Assembly (NCBI RefSeq): GCF_014640175.1
Contig: NZ_BMGL01000001.1
Location: 124,001 to 188,000 of the forward strand
Direction of reading: 5' to 3'
Origin: Psychroflexus salis
Lineage (GTDB): Bacteria; Bacteroidota; Bacteroidia; Flavobacteriales; Flavobacteriaceae
DNA length: 64,000 nucleotides
Part shown: positions 35,435-45,351 of the stretch, piece after piece
Layout: each line of letters starts with the position of its first letter
Numbering within the stretch: position 1 is the first letter of the stretch
Position numbers and translations under genes: made by a program
Notes under the pieces: generated by a model
Told to the model about the DNA's origin: nothing
The model's input: only the letters and a program-made list of their open reading frames with translations
Databases searched by the model: none

Positions 35435-36439
35435 ATGGATAACCAAAATACAGGAGTTGATATTGCTGCCATCAACGAAAAAATTCAAAAAGAAAGCGCG
35501 TTTGTAGACTTACTTACCAACGAAATGAACAAGGTAATCGTTGGACAAAAACACATGATTGAACGTTTGCTCATAGGTTTATTAGGACAAGGACACATTT
35601 TGCTCGAAGGAGTTCCTGGATTAGCCAAAACACTGGCAATAAACACATTATCTAAAGCTGTTCAAGGTAGTTTTAGCCGTATTCAATTTACACCCGATTT
35701 ACTTCCCGCCGATGTAGTTGGAACCATGATTTACAACATTAAAGAAAATGACTTCAGTATTAAGAAAGGACCCATATTTGCCAACTTTGTTTTAGCAGAT
35801 GAAATTAACAGAGCACCAGCTAAAGTGCAATCTGCTTTATTAGAAGCCATGCAAGAAAAGCAAGTTACAATTGGTGATAAAACTTTTATATTAGACAAAC
35901 CTTTCTTGGTTATGGCTACCCAAAACCCTGTAGAACAAGAAGGAACCTATCCATTACCCGAAGCACAAGTTGACCGTTTTATGCTTAAAACAGTTATCGA
36001 TTATCCTAAAATGGATGAAGAACAAATGGTGGTCCGTGCCAATTTATCAGGAAGCTTTGAAACTGTAAATCCTGTAGTATCTACCGAACAAATCCTTTCT
36101 GCTCAAAAAGCCGTTCGCGATGTGTATATGGACGAAAAAATTGAAAAGTACATTCTTAATTTAATTTTTGCAACCCGTTATCCAGAACAGTATAATCTAA
36201 AAGACTTAAAACCTTTAATTAGTTTTGGTGCTTCACCACGGGGAAGCATTAACCTAGCTACCGCTGCAAAATGTTACGCATTTATTAAGCGCCGTGGCTA
36301 TGTAATTCCAGAAGATGTTCGTGCTGTAGTCTACGATATTTTAAGACATCGCGTTGGAATTACCTATGAAGCAGAAGCTGAAAATATTACATCTGTAGAT
36401 ATTATTAACAAAATCGTTAACGAAATAGAAGTGCCATAA
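35435..36439 (+). CDS. MoxR-type AAA+ ATPase of the Bat operon
   Basis: A 334-residue cytoplasmic AAA+ ATPase, first gene of the operon. Walker A is GVPGLAKT (residues 59-66), Walker B is FVLADE (118-123). The MoxR block QNPVEQEGTYPLPEAQ is present, as is the C-terminal lid. MoxR proteins act as chaperones with VWA-domain partners, which are encoded directly downstream. The DUF58 gene starts 46 bases later. Confidence 0.94.
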   Translation: MDNQNTGVDIAAINEKIQKESAFVDLLTNEMNKVIVGQKHMIERLLIGLLGQGHILLEGVPGLAKTLAINTLSKAVQGSFSRIQFTPDLLPADVVGTMIYNIKENDFSIKKGPIFANFVLADEINRAPAKVQSALLEAMQEKQVTIGDKTFILDKPFLVMATQNPVEQEGTYPLPEAQVDRFMLKTVIDYPKMDEEQMVVRANLSGSFETVNPVVSTEQILSAQKAVRDVYMDEKIEKYILNLIFATRYPEQYNLKDLKPLISFGASPRGSINLATAAKCYAFIKRRGYVIPEDVRAVVYDILRHRVGITYEAEAENITSVDIINKIVNEIEVP

Positions 36440-36484
36440 GCCACGTATTTTAATTCAGATTGAACTAGACAATACATCGTATTT

Positions 36485-37348
36485 ATGGATACTAAAGAAC
36501 TTTTAAAAAAAGTACGTAAAATTGAAATTAAAACTCGCCGTTTAAGCGACCATGTATTTGGTGGCGAATATCATTCTACTTTTAAAGGTCGTGGTATGAC
36601 GTTTAGCGAAGTAAGAAAATATCAATTTGGCGACGATGTTAGAGCTATTGACTGGAATGTAACTGCTCGGTATAACGAACCCTTTGTAAAGATTTTTGAA
36701 GAAGAACGCGAACTTTCCTTAATGTTAATGGTAGACGTTTCTGGCTCTTCTAAATTTGGAACAAGAAAAACATTCAAAAGAAACATCTTAACCGAAATTG
36801 CTGCTACCTTAGCCTTTTCAGCAACACAAAACAACGACAAAATTGGTTTGATTTTGTTTTCAAATTCAGTAGAATTATACATCCCACCAAAAAAAGGCAG
36901 GTCGCATGTCTTGAGAATTATTCGCGAATTATTAGAATTTAAGCCCGATCAAAAACAAACCAACATTAAAGCTGCAATCGAATTTTTAACCGGTGTAATG
37001 AAGAAAAAAGCAATTGTTTTTATGCTTTCAGATTTCATGGACGACAATTATAATCACGCATTAAAAATTGCTGCTAAACGCCACGATATTACCGGTATTA
37101 GAGTTTTCGACCCTTTAGAAGAAGAGTTGCCAAGCTTAGGTATGGTTCAGTTTTTAGACGAAGAAACCAACCAAGTACTTTGGGTAAATACCTCGGCAAA
37201 ACAAACCAGAAATCGATATAAAATCCATTACAAATCGCAAGTAGATTACTTCGAAAAAGCGTTTAAAAGTTCGGGCTCTGGAAAAATTCAAACCCGAAGC
37301 GATCAAAATTATGTAACCCAATTACTCAATTATTTTAAAGCCAGGTAA
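36485..37348 (+). CDS. DUF58 domain protein (VWA-like) of the Bat operon
   Basis: A 287-residue protein with the DUF58 signature FSEVRKYQFGDDVRAIDWNVTAR at residues ~41-63, here noted as GDDVRAIDWN. A VWA-like fold follows with a MIDAS-like DVSGSS (residues ~88-93). It has no signal peptide. It is a constant companion of MoxR and probably its substrate or adaptor. The next gene begins 4 bases after its stop. Confidence 0.93.
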   Translation: MDTKELLKKVRKIEIKTRRLSDHVFGGEYHSTFKGRGMTFSEVRKYQFGDDVRAIDWNVTARYNEPFVKIFEEERELSLMLMVDVSGSSKFGTRKTFKRNILTEIAATLAFSATQNNDKIGLILFSNSVELYIPPKKGRSHVLRIIRELLEFKPDQKQTNIKAAIEFLTGVMKKKAIVFMLSDFMDDNYNHALKIAAKRHDITGIRVFDPLEEELPSLGMVQFLDEETNQVLWVNTSAKQTRNRYKIHYKSQVDYFEKAFKSSGSGKIQTRSDQNYVTQLLNYFKAR

Positions 37349-37352
37349 AAGA

Positions 37353-38990
37353 ATGAAATTAAACAGCTATACATATTTCTTTTCCTACAGAAAAACAATG
37401 CTTTACTTTGTTTTAGCGTTTATTTTTCAAATACAATTATATGGCCAAACAGCAAATGCAAGTATTGACCGCGATAGCATCTTAATTGGCGAACAAATAA
37501 AATACAGAATTGAAGTTGATACCAAAGCCGAAGATTCTGTGATTTTTCCTGAAGGACAAACTTTTGTTCCACTAGAAACGGTTGAAGCTTTTCCGATTGA
37601 CACGCTACAAATTGAACCCCGATTAATACTTATTCGCGAATATGCCTTAACACAATTCGACTCTGGACAGTATACTATTCCCAAACAATTTATACAATTA
37701 AAAAACGGACAAGTATTTACCGATTCAATTCGGGTAATTGTAAATAATGTAGTAGTAGACACTACCAAACAAAAATTGTACCCTATAAAAGATTATATTG
37801 AAGTAGATAAAGCCTTTAAATTTCCAACTTGGATTTGGAAACTCCTACTTATTATACTCATAATTGTTGTGTTAGCCTATATAATTTATCGCTTTTGGCA
37901 ACACAAAAAAGAGCAAAAAATAAAACTTCCGCCCTACGAACAAGCACTAAAAGCATTGGAAAACTTGGATCGTTCTAAATTTATTGAAGAACGAAACTTA
38001 CGAGAATATTACTCCATGCTAACTTTTATTAGTCGTAAATACCTAGAAGATGAAGTTGAAGTTAGAGCTATGGAATATACAACGCAGGAATTAATTTACG
38101 ATTTGCAAATGCGAAAAGACGCTGGAAAAATCAAGCTTCAACAAGAAACAATACATCATTTTAAGCAAATTTTAGAACGTGCCGATTTAGCCAAATTTGC
38201 TCGTTCTCAACCCGATGTACTAACTGCAAAAGAAGATCGAAAATTTATTGGTAGCTTCACCGAAGAAGTAAATACCGCAATTCCTGAACCCACCGAAGAA
38301 GAGCTTCAAAAAAACAAAGAATACATCGAAAAAATTGCTCGTAAAAAACAGAGAATAAAATGGGCAGCAATAGCAGCAATTGTCCTACTTGTTATCGCTT
38401 CAGCAACTACGTACCTAATCGCTTCTAAGGGTTACGACTATGTAAAAGACAATGTGTTTGGTAATCCAAGTAAAGAATTATTAGAAGGCAATTGGTACAC
38501 AAGCAGCTATGGATATCCTCCAGTAAGTATTACCACACCCGAAATCTTAATACGTGGAGACATAGAAATGGCTGAAGATGCTAAACAAATGTTAGTGGGT
38601 AACGAAACCTTTGTATTTGGTGGTATTTTCGGAGAATTCTATGTGGTAATTAGCACACTAGAATTTCAAGAAAAAATGAAGTTTGATTTAGATACTGCTG
38701 TCGACGGAATTTATGAAAATCTTGAAGCTAAAGGAGCTTATAACATCTTAACCAAGAAAGACGAATATAAAACGCTAGATGGTATTAAAGGTGTTCGCGT
38801 TTCGGGAAGTTTTGCTATTGAGAACCCCATTACTAAAAATGATATTAAAAAAGAATACCAAATTTTAAATTTCGGAGAAATGGGCGGATATCAACAAATT
38901 ACAATGATTTATAATGCCGAAGATACATATGCTGAAGAAATTGTCCAGCGCATCTTAAATTCAATCGAACTTAAAAATAACAATAACTAA
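37353..38990 (+). CDS. BatD-like/DUF4381-type membrane protein with unrecognised C-terminal domain
   Basis: A 545-residue protein of the Bat operon. It has an N-terminal signal (internal ATG at residue 17 is an alternative start), a periplasmic Ig-like domain (~25-140), and a membrane helix at ~162-183. A DUF4381-like helical cytoplasmic segment follows (~190-310, with YYSMLTFISRKYLE), then a second membrane helix at ~340-358. About 180 further residues contain YDYVKDNVFGNPSKELLEG and GIKGVRVSGSF. I do not recognise that last domain. The stop overlaps the batA start by one base (TAATG). Confidence 0.78.
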   Translation: MKLNSYTYFFSYRKTMLYFVLAFIFQIQLYGQTANASIDRDSILIGEQIKYRIEVDTKAEDSVIFPEGQTFVPLETVEAFPIDTLQIEPRLILIREYALTQFDSGQYTIPKQFIQLKNGQVFTDSIRVIVNNVVVDTTKQKLYPIKDYIEVDKAFKFPTWIWKLLLIILIIVVLAYIIYRFWQHKKEQKIKLPPYEQALKALENLDRSKFIEERNLREYYSMLTFISRKYLEDEVEVRAMEYTTQELIYDLQMRKDAGKIKLQQETIHHFKQILERADLAKFARSQPDVLTAKEDRKFIGSFTEEVNTAIPEPTEEELQKNKEYIEKIARKKQRIKWAAIAAIVLLVIASATTYLIASKGYDYVKDNVFGNPSKELLEGNWYTSSYGYPPVSITTPEILIRGDIEMAEDAKQMLVGNETFVFGGIFGEFYVVISTLEFQEKMKFDLDTAVDGIYENLEAKGAYNILTKKDEYKTLDGIKGVRVSGSFAIENPITKNDIKKEYQILNFGEMGGYQQITMIYNAEDTYAEEIVQRILNSIELKNNNN

Positions 38991-39994
38991 TGTGGCAAGA
39001 TGTCTTTTTTGAAAATCCTGAATGGTTCTGGCTTTTTTTGCTCTTACCTGTTGTAGGCGCATGGCATTTTGTAAAGCGTAATAAAGAAAATGCTGTTGTA
39101 CATATTTCTAGTGTAAAAGGTTTTGAAAAAAGCAATAGCATATTACCCAAATTACGCCCTATATTGTATGTGTTAAGACTTGTTAGTTTAGCACTTTTAA
39201 TTACCGCCATGGCAAGACCTAGAACAGTTGATGTTACTTCGCAAATAAAAGGCACAGATGGCGTAGATATTGTAATTGCAGCAGATATTTCTACAAGTAT
39301 GCTAGCGCAGGATTTTAAACCTAACCGATTAGAAGCCCTAAAAAAAGTAGCCAGTGAGTTTGTAGATCGGAGAAAAACAGACCGAATAGGCGTAGTTATT
39401 TACGCAGGCGAAAGCTATACCAAAACCCCACTTACAAGCGATAAGGCTTTAGTAAAAAATGCCATTAGTGAAATAGACTTTACCGATGCAATTGATGGTG
39501 GAACAGCTATTGGAATGGGAATTGCCACTTCTGTAAATCGATTAAAAGACAGCAAAGCAGAAAGTAAAGTTATTATTTTACTAACCGATGGAGTAAACAA
39601 TTCTGGTTTTATAGATCCTGAAATTGCTACAGAATTAGCTATGGAATATGGAATTAAAATCTACGCTATAGGAATTGGTACACAGGGAAAAGCGATGTCT
39701 CCTGTAGCTATTTTACCCAATGGTCAATTTCAATATCGCCCTGTTGAAGTTGAAATTGATGAAGAACTACTAAGGCGAATTTCGAAACTAACTGAAGGAA
39801 AATACTATAGAGCAACCAATCTTAAAAAATTAGAAGAGATTTATGAAGAAATTGATGCTTTAGAAAAAACAGAAATTGAAGAAGAAAAATTTTATGATTA
39901 TGAAGAAAAGTTTAAACCCCTAGTTATGCTAGGTTTAGTTTTATTATTGTTAGAATTTATTTTAAAGAACACCTTATTTAGAAGTTTTGTTTAA
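38990..39994 (+). CDS. batA: BatA, VWA domain membrane protein
   Basis: A 334-residue inner-membrane protein with helices at ~12-28 and ~58-74, a VWA domain from ~90 to 290 and a C-terminal helix. The MIDAS motif is complete: DISTS (Asp99, Ser101, Ser103), with Thr and Asp in later loops (LLTDGVNN). Bat proteins were named for Bacteroides aerotolerance, and their molecular function is still unsettled. One-base overlaps with both neighbours show tight coupling. Confidence 0.93.
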   Translation: MWQDVFFENPEWFWLFLLLPVVGAWHFVKRNKENAVVHISSVKGFEKSNSILPKLRPILYVLRLVSLALLITAMARPRTVDVTSQIKGTDGVDIVIAADISTSMLAQDFKPNRLEALKKVASEFVDRRKTDRIGVVIYAGESYTKTPLTSDKALVKNAISEIDFTDAIDGGTAIGMGIATSVNRLKDSKAESKVIILLTDGVNNSGFIDPEIATELAMEYGIKIYAIGIGTQGKAMSPVAILPNGQFQYRPVEVEIDEELLRRISKLTEGKYYRATNLKKLEEIYEEIDALEKTEIEEEKFYDYEEKFKPLVMLGLVLLLLEFILKNTLFRSFV

Positions 39995-41025
39995 TGCTTA
40001 TATTAGAAGATAAAATATATTTTTGGTTCTTAGCAGCCATTCCTGTTGTAATTTTTATTGCAATTCTTGTGGCTACTTGGAAAATTAAAATGCAAAAGAA
40101 GTTTGCAGAAGCACACCTGTTTCCGGCTTTAGCACCAGACCGATCTAAAATTAAACCCATTTTAAAGTTAATTGCTTTTTGTTTGGTTATCGCATTTTTT
40201 AGTGTGGCTTTGGTAAACCCAAAATTAGGTTCTAAAATGGAAACAGTAAAACGCGAAGGGGTCGATATTGTTTTTGCACTTGATGTTTCTAAAAGTATGC
40301 TAGCAGAAGACATCGCACCCAACCGAATTGAAAAATCTAAGCAAATTATAAGTCAAATTGTAAACAATTTAAAAGGAGATAGAATCGGGATAATTGGCTA
40401 TGCAGGAAGTGCATTTCCGCAAATTCCAATTACAACGGACTATGCATCGGCAAAAACTTTTCTTCGAGCTATGAATACCGATATGGTTTCTAGTCAAGGC
40501 TCGGCAACCGGAGATGCTATCGAGTTAGCCAAAGGATATTATAACGATGCTAATGTAATTAGCCGAGTACTAATTATTGTTGGCGATGGCGAAGACCACG
40601 GCAGTGAATTTCAGGCAGCAGCTCAGGCAGCAGCCGATGAAGGTATTAAAATTGTAACTATTAGCGTAGGAACCTCTAAAGGTGGCCCTATTCCTATAAA
40701 AAACAATCGAGGTAAAACCTATAAAAAAGATCAAAAAGGAGAAACAGTAATTACCCGCTCTAGCCCAGAAACTTTAAATAGCATTGCCGAAATTGGAAAC
40801 GGAACTTATATTGATGGCACAAATACTTCAAGCGCAATTAAAAACTTAGAGAAGTTTCTTCAAAATCTTGAAAAAACAGAGTATGAATCCATGCAATATG
40901 CCAATTATCAACATCAATTTCAATGGTTTTTAGGCTTTGGCATACTTTTTTTAATACTAGATAGCCTGCTATTAAACAGAAAAACAAAATGGTTAACCCA
41001 ATTGAATTTATTCAATGAAGCATAA
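39994..41025 (+). CDS. batB: BatB, VWA domain membrane protein
   Basis: A 343-residue paralogue of BatA with the same layout: membrane helices at ~8-28 and ~57-75, a VWA domain, and a C-terminal helix at ~308-330. The MIDAS is DVSKS (Asp97, Ser99, Ser101). A DGEDHGSE loop occurs after the central strand. It overlaps the batA stop by one base and batC by 11 bases. Confidence 0.93.
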   Translation: MLILEDKIYFWFLAAIPVVIFIAILVATWKIKMQKKFAEAHLFPALAPDRSKIKPILKLIAFCLVIAFFSVALVNPKLGSKMETVKREGVDIVFALDVSKSMLAEDIAPNRIEKSKQIISQIVNNLKGDRIGIIGYAGSAFPQIPITTDYASAKTFLRAMNTDMVSSQGSATGDAIELAKGYYNDANVISRVLIIVGDGEDHGSEFQAAAQAAADEGIKIVTISVGTSKGGPIPIKNNRGKTYKKDQKGETVITRSSPETLNSIAEIGNGTYIDGTNTSSAIKNLEKFLQNLEKTEYESMQYANYQHQFQWFLGFGILFLILDSLLLNRKTKWLTQLNLFNEA

Positions 41026-41911
41026 AAAAACATATCCTATTAAAGTTTCGCTAAACACATTGATTTTTATTGTGTTTTGTGCAGTTTTACAGATTGGTTA
41101 TGCACAAGAAACTAAAATAAGTAAAGAAGCTGAAAAATATATGGCAGAAGCCAGCGTATTTATTGAAAATAACAATTTTGCAGATGCAGAAGCTTCGTTA
41201 AGAAAAGCAATTTCAATTGATCCTGAGAACAAAAAAGCAGCCTATAATTTTGGCAATTTGTACATTAATAACGATAAAAATAGAAATGCCTTTCAACGTT
41301 TGGTCGAAGCTGCATCAGAAAACGATAACAAAACCATTAAACATAAAAGCTTTCATAACCAAGGTAATATATTTATGAAAGAAGAACGCTATGCCGAGGC
41401 TGTTGAAGCTTATAAAAACGCCTTGCGGAATAACCCAAACGACGATGAAACGCGTTACAATTTAGCACTTGCCAAACAAAATCTAGAAGATGAAGGCGGC
41501 GACGGGGGCGATGATGAAGACCAAGAAAACCAGAAAGAGCAAGAACAAGAAAATGAAGGCCAAGGGGAAAATGAAGATGAAAATCAAGGCCAAGAAAAAG
41601 AAAGTGATCAAAACGACAACCAAAAAGGCGATAATAAAGATCAGAAAAATGAAGGCGAAGGCGAAAATGAGCCTAAGGACGGAGAAAATGAAGAGCAAGA
41701 AAAAGAGCAACCCAAAAACGGAAAAAGTACAGACGATAAAAAAGATGGTGAGCAACAACAACCCCCACCAGAACAAATGCAAGGGAAACTATCGCCTGAG
41801 CAGTTAAAAAACTTATTAGAAGCTATTGAAAATCAAGAAAAAGATATTCAAGATAAAATTAATGCTAAAAAATTAAAAGGTAAAAAAGTAAAAACCGAAA
41901 AGGATTGGTAA
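41015..41911 (+). CDS. batC: BatC, TPR protein with acidic low-complexity region
   Basis: A 298-residue exported protein: signal peptide (~1-29, ending GYAQ), then TPR repeats at ~38-155 (AEASLRKAISIDPENKKAAYNFGN and YAEAVEAYKNALRNNPNDDETRYN, each quoted only in part). About 100 residues of Glu/Gln/Lys/Asn/Asp-rich sequence follow. A short conserved tail holds KLSPEQLKNLLEAIENQEK and KVKTEKDW. The charged region creates long open frames in other frames that are not genes. BatC is proposed to form complexes with BatA and BatB. Confidence 0.92.
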   Translation: MKHKKTYPIKVSLNTLIFIVFCAVLQIGYAQETKISKEAEKYMAEASVFIENNNFADAEASLRKAISIDPENKKAAYNFGNLYINNDKNRNAFQRLVEAASENDNKTIKHKSFHNQGNIFMKEERYAEAVEAYKNALRNNPNDDETRYNLALAKQNLEDEGGDGGDDEDQENQKEQEQENEGQGENEDENQGQEKESDQNDNQKGDNKDQKNEGEGENEPKDGENEEQEKEQPKNGKSTDDKKDGEQQQPPPEQMQGKLSPEQLKNLLEAIENQEKDIQDKINAKKLKGKKVKTEKDW

Positions 41912-43687
41912 ATGAAAAGATTAGTACACATATTCTTTTTAATAATTACGTTTGGCACGCAAGCCCAAGTAAGTTTTACAACAGAAGTTAGTAGGGAAAA
42001 ACTTGGCATAAACGAACGGCTAAAAGTAGAGTTTATTATAGACCGAGACGCAGATAACTTTAAAGCTCCGAGTTTTAATGGTTTTAAGGTTATAGCTGGA
42101 CCAAACCAATCGGTAGAGCAGAGTTATGTATATGGAAAGTCTTCATTTAAAAAAACCTATTCATTTTATCTTCAGCCGCTCAAACGTGGTAAATTAGAAA
42201 TTGGTCAAGCTGAAATTGAGTACCAAGGAAAAAACTATAAATCTCCACCTGAAACAGTCGAAGTTACAGCAGCAGTAGATAATCCAAATTCGCCAGCAAG
42301 CGTAGCAAGAAGTCAAATGGCAGATGCAATCCACTTGGTTGCAGAAGTCTCTAAATCCAAACCTTATTTAAATGAAGGCGTGTACATTGTATACAAATTG
42401 TACGTAGATAGAAATGTGAATCTTCGTAATTACCGTCCTGTCGACGAGCCTTCATTTAAAGACTTTTGGAGCCAAAATATCGATATAGATCAATTGGAAT
42501 TTAAAGAAGGAGAATATGCTGGGATGCCGTATCGATATGTCGAACTTCGAAAAACTATACTCTATCCGCAAAAAACTGGCGAGTTAAGTGTTGAGCCATT
42601 AACCATAGCTGTTTCAGTTGAAGTTCCAACAAACAGAAGAGACATTTTTGGAAGAAGACAATACGAGTTGGTAGAGAAAACATTTTCAGCAAAAACCAGA
42701 ACATTTAATGTGCAGCCTTTACCCGATGAAGGAAAACCATTTAATTTTACAGGCGCTGTAGGCCAATTTGATGTTAATTTAACTCAAAGCAAAAACGAAT
42801 TAAAGGTTAACGAAAGTTTGAGCGCAACCTTAAAAATTTCAGGTAATGGAAATTTAAATTTATTTAACCTCCCCAAACTAGAAGTTCCTACTGCTATAGA
42901 AGTATACGACCCCGAAAGAATAGACAGAGTAAATACAAACGCCAGTGGAATGAATGGTTACATTAGCGAAAAATATACCTTGGTTCCACAAAGACAAGGA
43001 AATTACACCATTAAAGGGGTTGAATTTTCTTATTTTGATCCAATAACAAGCGAGTACAAAACTAAATATTCTAATTCGTTAAACCTTAGTGTAAATCCAG
43101 ATCCCAATGCGTTACAAAACAACACGAATATACTTGCCAGTCAAGATTCTACAAAAAATCAAAAACAACAAATTATAAGTCCAGACAGCCAGTTTAAATA
43201 TATTGAATTAAAAACAAACTTAAAACCAAAAGGAAGTCAACAATTTTTTAAGTCGGCTATTTATTGGAGTTTAATTTTTGCTCCCTATTTATGCATCCCG
43301 TTTTTATTATTTATAGTAAAAAGAAGGAAAAACACAACAGATTCACCTGCTAAGAAAGCGCGAAATAAAGCCAATAAATTAGCTAAAAAATACCTATCGG
43401 AAGCCAAGCGAAATATACAAGATCAAAATAAATTTTATGAAGCATTAGAGCGTTCACTACATAACTTTTTAAAAGCAAAACTAAAAATAACTTCTGCCGA
43501 AATAAGCAAAGAAAAGATCAGCGAACAGCTTTTACAGAAAAATATAGAGCAACAACTTGTAGACCAATTTATTGGCATCTTGGAAGGTTGCGAATTAGCG
43601 AGATACGCACCAAACTCTAGTGCTGCAAAAGAAGAAGACTATAAAAAAGCAGCTCAAATTATTAGTGAAATAGATAAAGCTTTGTAA
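41912..43687 (+). CDS. batD: BatD family protein
   Basis: A 591-residue exported protein: signal peptide (1-18), several Ig-like beta-domains (QVSFTTEVSREKLGINERLKVEF and similar), a membrane helix at ~447-467 (IYWSLIFAPYLCIPFLLFIV), and a cytoplasmic helical tail with the YEALERSLHNFLKAKL block. It begins directly after the batC stop. The layout resembles the protein encoded at 37353-38990, so the operon holds two relatives. Confidence 0.92.
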   Translation: MKRLVHIFFLIITFGTQAQVSFTTEVSREKLGINERLKVEFIIDRDADNFKAPSFNGFKVIAGPNQSVEQSYVYGKSSFKKTYSFYLQPLKRGKLEIGQAEIEYQGKNYKSPPETVEVTAAVDNPNSPASVARSQMADAIHLVAEVSKSKPYLNEGVYIVYKLYVDRNVNLRNYRPVDEPSFKDFWSQNIDIDQLEFKEGEYAGMPYRYVELRKTILYPQKTGELSVEPLTIAVSVEVPTNRRDIFGRRQYELVEKTFSAKTRTFNVQPLPDEGKPFNFTGAVGQFDVNLTQSKNELKVNESLSATLKISGNGNLNLFNLPKLEVPTAIEVYDPERIDRVNTNASGMNGYISEKYTLVPQRQGNYTIKGVEFSYFDPITSEYKTKYSNSLNLSVNPDPNALQNNTNILASQDSTKNQKQQIISPDSQFKYIELKTNLKPKGSQQFFKSAIYWSLIFAPYLCIPFLLFIVKRRKNTTDSPAKKARNKANKLAKKYLSEAKRNIQDQNKFYEALERSLHNFLKAKLKITSAEISKEKISEQLLQKNIEQQLVDQFIGILEGCELARYAPNSSAAKEEDYKKAAQIISEIDKAL

Positions 43688-43688
43688 T

Positions 43689-44450
43689 ATGAAAAAAACA
43701 GTAATTCTTTTTCTGCTTTTTGTTAGCCAACTACTCGTAGCACAAGCTCCCGATAAATTATTTAGCCAAGCTAATGAAGCTTATGCAGATGCCAATTACA
43801 AAGAAGCAACTAGACTTTATAAAAAATTACTTCAAGAAGATTGGCAATCATCGGAGTTACATTTTAACTTAGCAAACACCTATTATAAGGTAGGCGAAGT
43901 AGCACCAAGTATTTACCATTACGAAATGGCATTATTGCTTTCACCTGGAAATAAAACTTACAAAAACAATTTAAAATTTGCAGAACAAAAACGTATAGAT
44001 GAAGTAAAAAGCCCTGAAAAGTCAAAATTTGATCTGCGTATTGAAAGTTTATTAAATTGGTTTAGTGTTTCTCAGTGGGCAAAAATTTCAATTGGCTTTG
44101 CTATTTTTAGTTTAATTTGCTTTGCAGTTTTCCTTTATCTAAAAAAGGTATTTTTTAAACGTTTATTTTTTACACTTTTTGTTCTGTGTAGTCTTTTTTG
44201 TTTCATGAGTTTTTATTTAGCCAACAAACAAGTTTATTTAAGTGAAGCTTATGTTTATGGAATTATCTTCGCCGAAGAAACAAGTATTTTCACAGAACCA
44301 AACCAAAACACAAATATCTTATTCAAGCTTCACGAAGGAACCAAAGTAAAAGTAGAAGACGATTTTAGAAATTTTACAAAAATTAGATTAAGCAATAATA
44401 TTACAGGTTGGATTGAAACTGCAGACCTTAAAAAGCTTCAATTAAATTAA
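43689..44450 (+). CDS. batE: BatE, TPR and SH3-like domain protein
   Basis: A 253-residue protein with a signal peptide (1-18), a TPR region (~22-105; ANYKEATRLYKKLLQEDW, SELHFNLANTYYKVGE) and two membrane helices (~130-150 and ~157-177). A C-terminal bacterial SH3 domain follows (~187-250; LHEGTKVKVEDDFRNFTKIRL and GWIETADLKKL). It is the last gene of the Bat operon, starting one base after batD. Confidence 0.92.
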   Translation: MKKTVILFLLFVSQLLVAQAPDKLFSQANEAYADANYKEATRLYKKLLQEDWQSSELHFNLANTYYKVGEVAPSIYHYEMALLLSPGNKTYKNNLKFAEQKRIDEVKSPEKSKFDLRIESLLNWFSVSQWAKISIGFAIFSLICFAVFLYLKKVFFKRLFFTLFVLCSLFCFMSFYLANKQVYLSEAYVYGIIFAEETSIFTEPNQNTNILFKLHEGTKVKVEDDFRNFTKIRLSNNITGWIETADLKKLQLN

Positions 44451-44533
44451 AGTTTATTTGAACGATTTTATCTTTTAAAAAATAAAATATAAGAGCTTAA
44501 TGAAGAGATTAATCTTATACTTTAGCATTTATA

Positions 44534-45160
44534 ATGATTTCAACTATAATCAATAAAATGCAAAAAGAAAACCTAACACCAGACGATGTTCTAAAAGACT
44601 TATTATTAGGTAACCAGCGTTTTATAGAAAATCAAACTTTAGATAGAGACATAAAAGGCCAAAAAATAGCATCTACTTCTAAACAATATCCAAAAGCCAT
44701 TGTTTTATCCTGTGTGGACAGTCGAGTACCTATTGAAACAATTACCGACCAAGGTATAGGAGATATTTTTGTTGCTCGTGTAGCTGGAAATATAGAAAAT
44801 GAAGATATATTAGGAAGCATGGAATATGCCTGTAAAGTAGCTGGAAGCAAATTAGTTTTGGTTTTAGGTCACGAGAAATGTGGAGCTGTAAGTGCCGCTT
44901 GCGATGATGTAAAATTAGGAAACTTAAGCAGTTTACTAAAAAAAATTAAACCCGCTATTGAAGCAACAACCAAAATCTCAGGTAAACGAGATTCAAGCAA
45001 TGCTAGTTTTGTAGAAAAAGTAGTGCGTAAAAACATACAACTAACCATCGATAGAATTCGAGAAAAAAGTTATATTCTAAAAGATTTAGAAGACATAGGT
45101 GTTATTAAAATTGTTGGTGGAATTTACTCTTTAAGGTCTGGCAAAATAAACTTGATTTAA
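44534..45160 (+). CDS. Beta-class carbonic anhydrase
   Basis: A 208-residue zinc enzyme that interconverts CO2 and bicarbonate. All ligands and the catalytic dyad are present: Cys60, Asp62 and Arg64 in SCVDSRVP, and His113 and Cys116 in GHEKCGA. No signal peptide, so it is cytoplasmic. An internal ATG at residue 9 (44558) is an equally good start. It follows batE by 83 bases and may have its own promoter. Confidence 0.93.
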   Translation: MISTIINKMQKENLTPDDVLKDLLLGNQRFIENQTLDRDIKGQKIASTSKQYPKAIVLSCVDSRVPIETITDQGIGDIFVARVAGNIENEDILGSMEYACKVAGSKLVLVLGHEKCGAVSAACDDVKLGNLSSLLKKIKPAIEATTKISGKRDSSNASFVEKVVRKNIQLTIDRIREKSYILKDLEDIGVIKIVGGIYSLRSGKINLI

Positions 45161-45324
45161 GAAATTTATTCAAATTAAATTTAGCTTACAAAATTTAAAA
45201 AAACATCAAATATTTGTCATTTAAAAATTGTGTTAAGGTTAAAGATGTGCTTAAAATAGTACATTAAAGACTTTTGTATAGTATTTGTACAGTTTAATTA
45301 TTCAACATAATTAACCAATTAACA

Positions 45325-45332
45325 TATGTTTG
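45325..45332 (+). promoter_or_regulatory. Promoter -7 element of the three-module T9SS protein
   Basis: TATGTTTG matches TAnnTTTG and lies 19 bases before the ATG at 45352. A -33 TTTG is not obvious. Confidence 0.5.
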
Positions 45333-45351
45333 TATATATATAAAATTCACT

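Noticed and set aside
41483-41807. Long open frames on both strands within batC
   Set aside because: They come from the repetitive GAA/AAA-rich codons of the acidic BatC linker; products are low complexity and overlap a well-supported gene.
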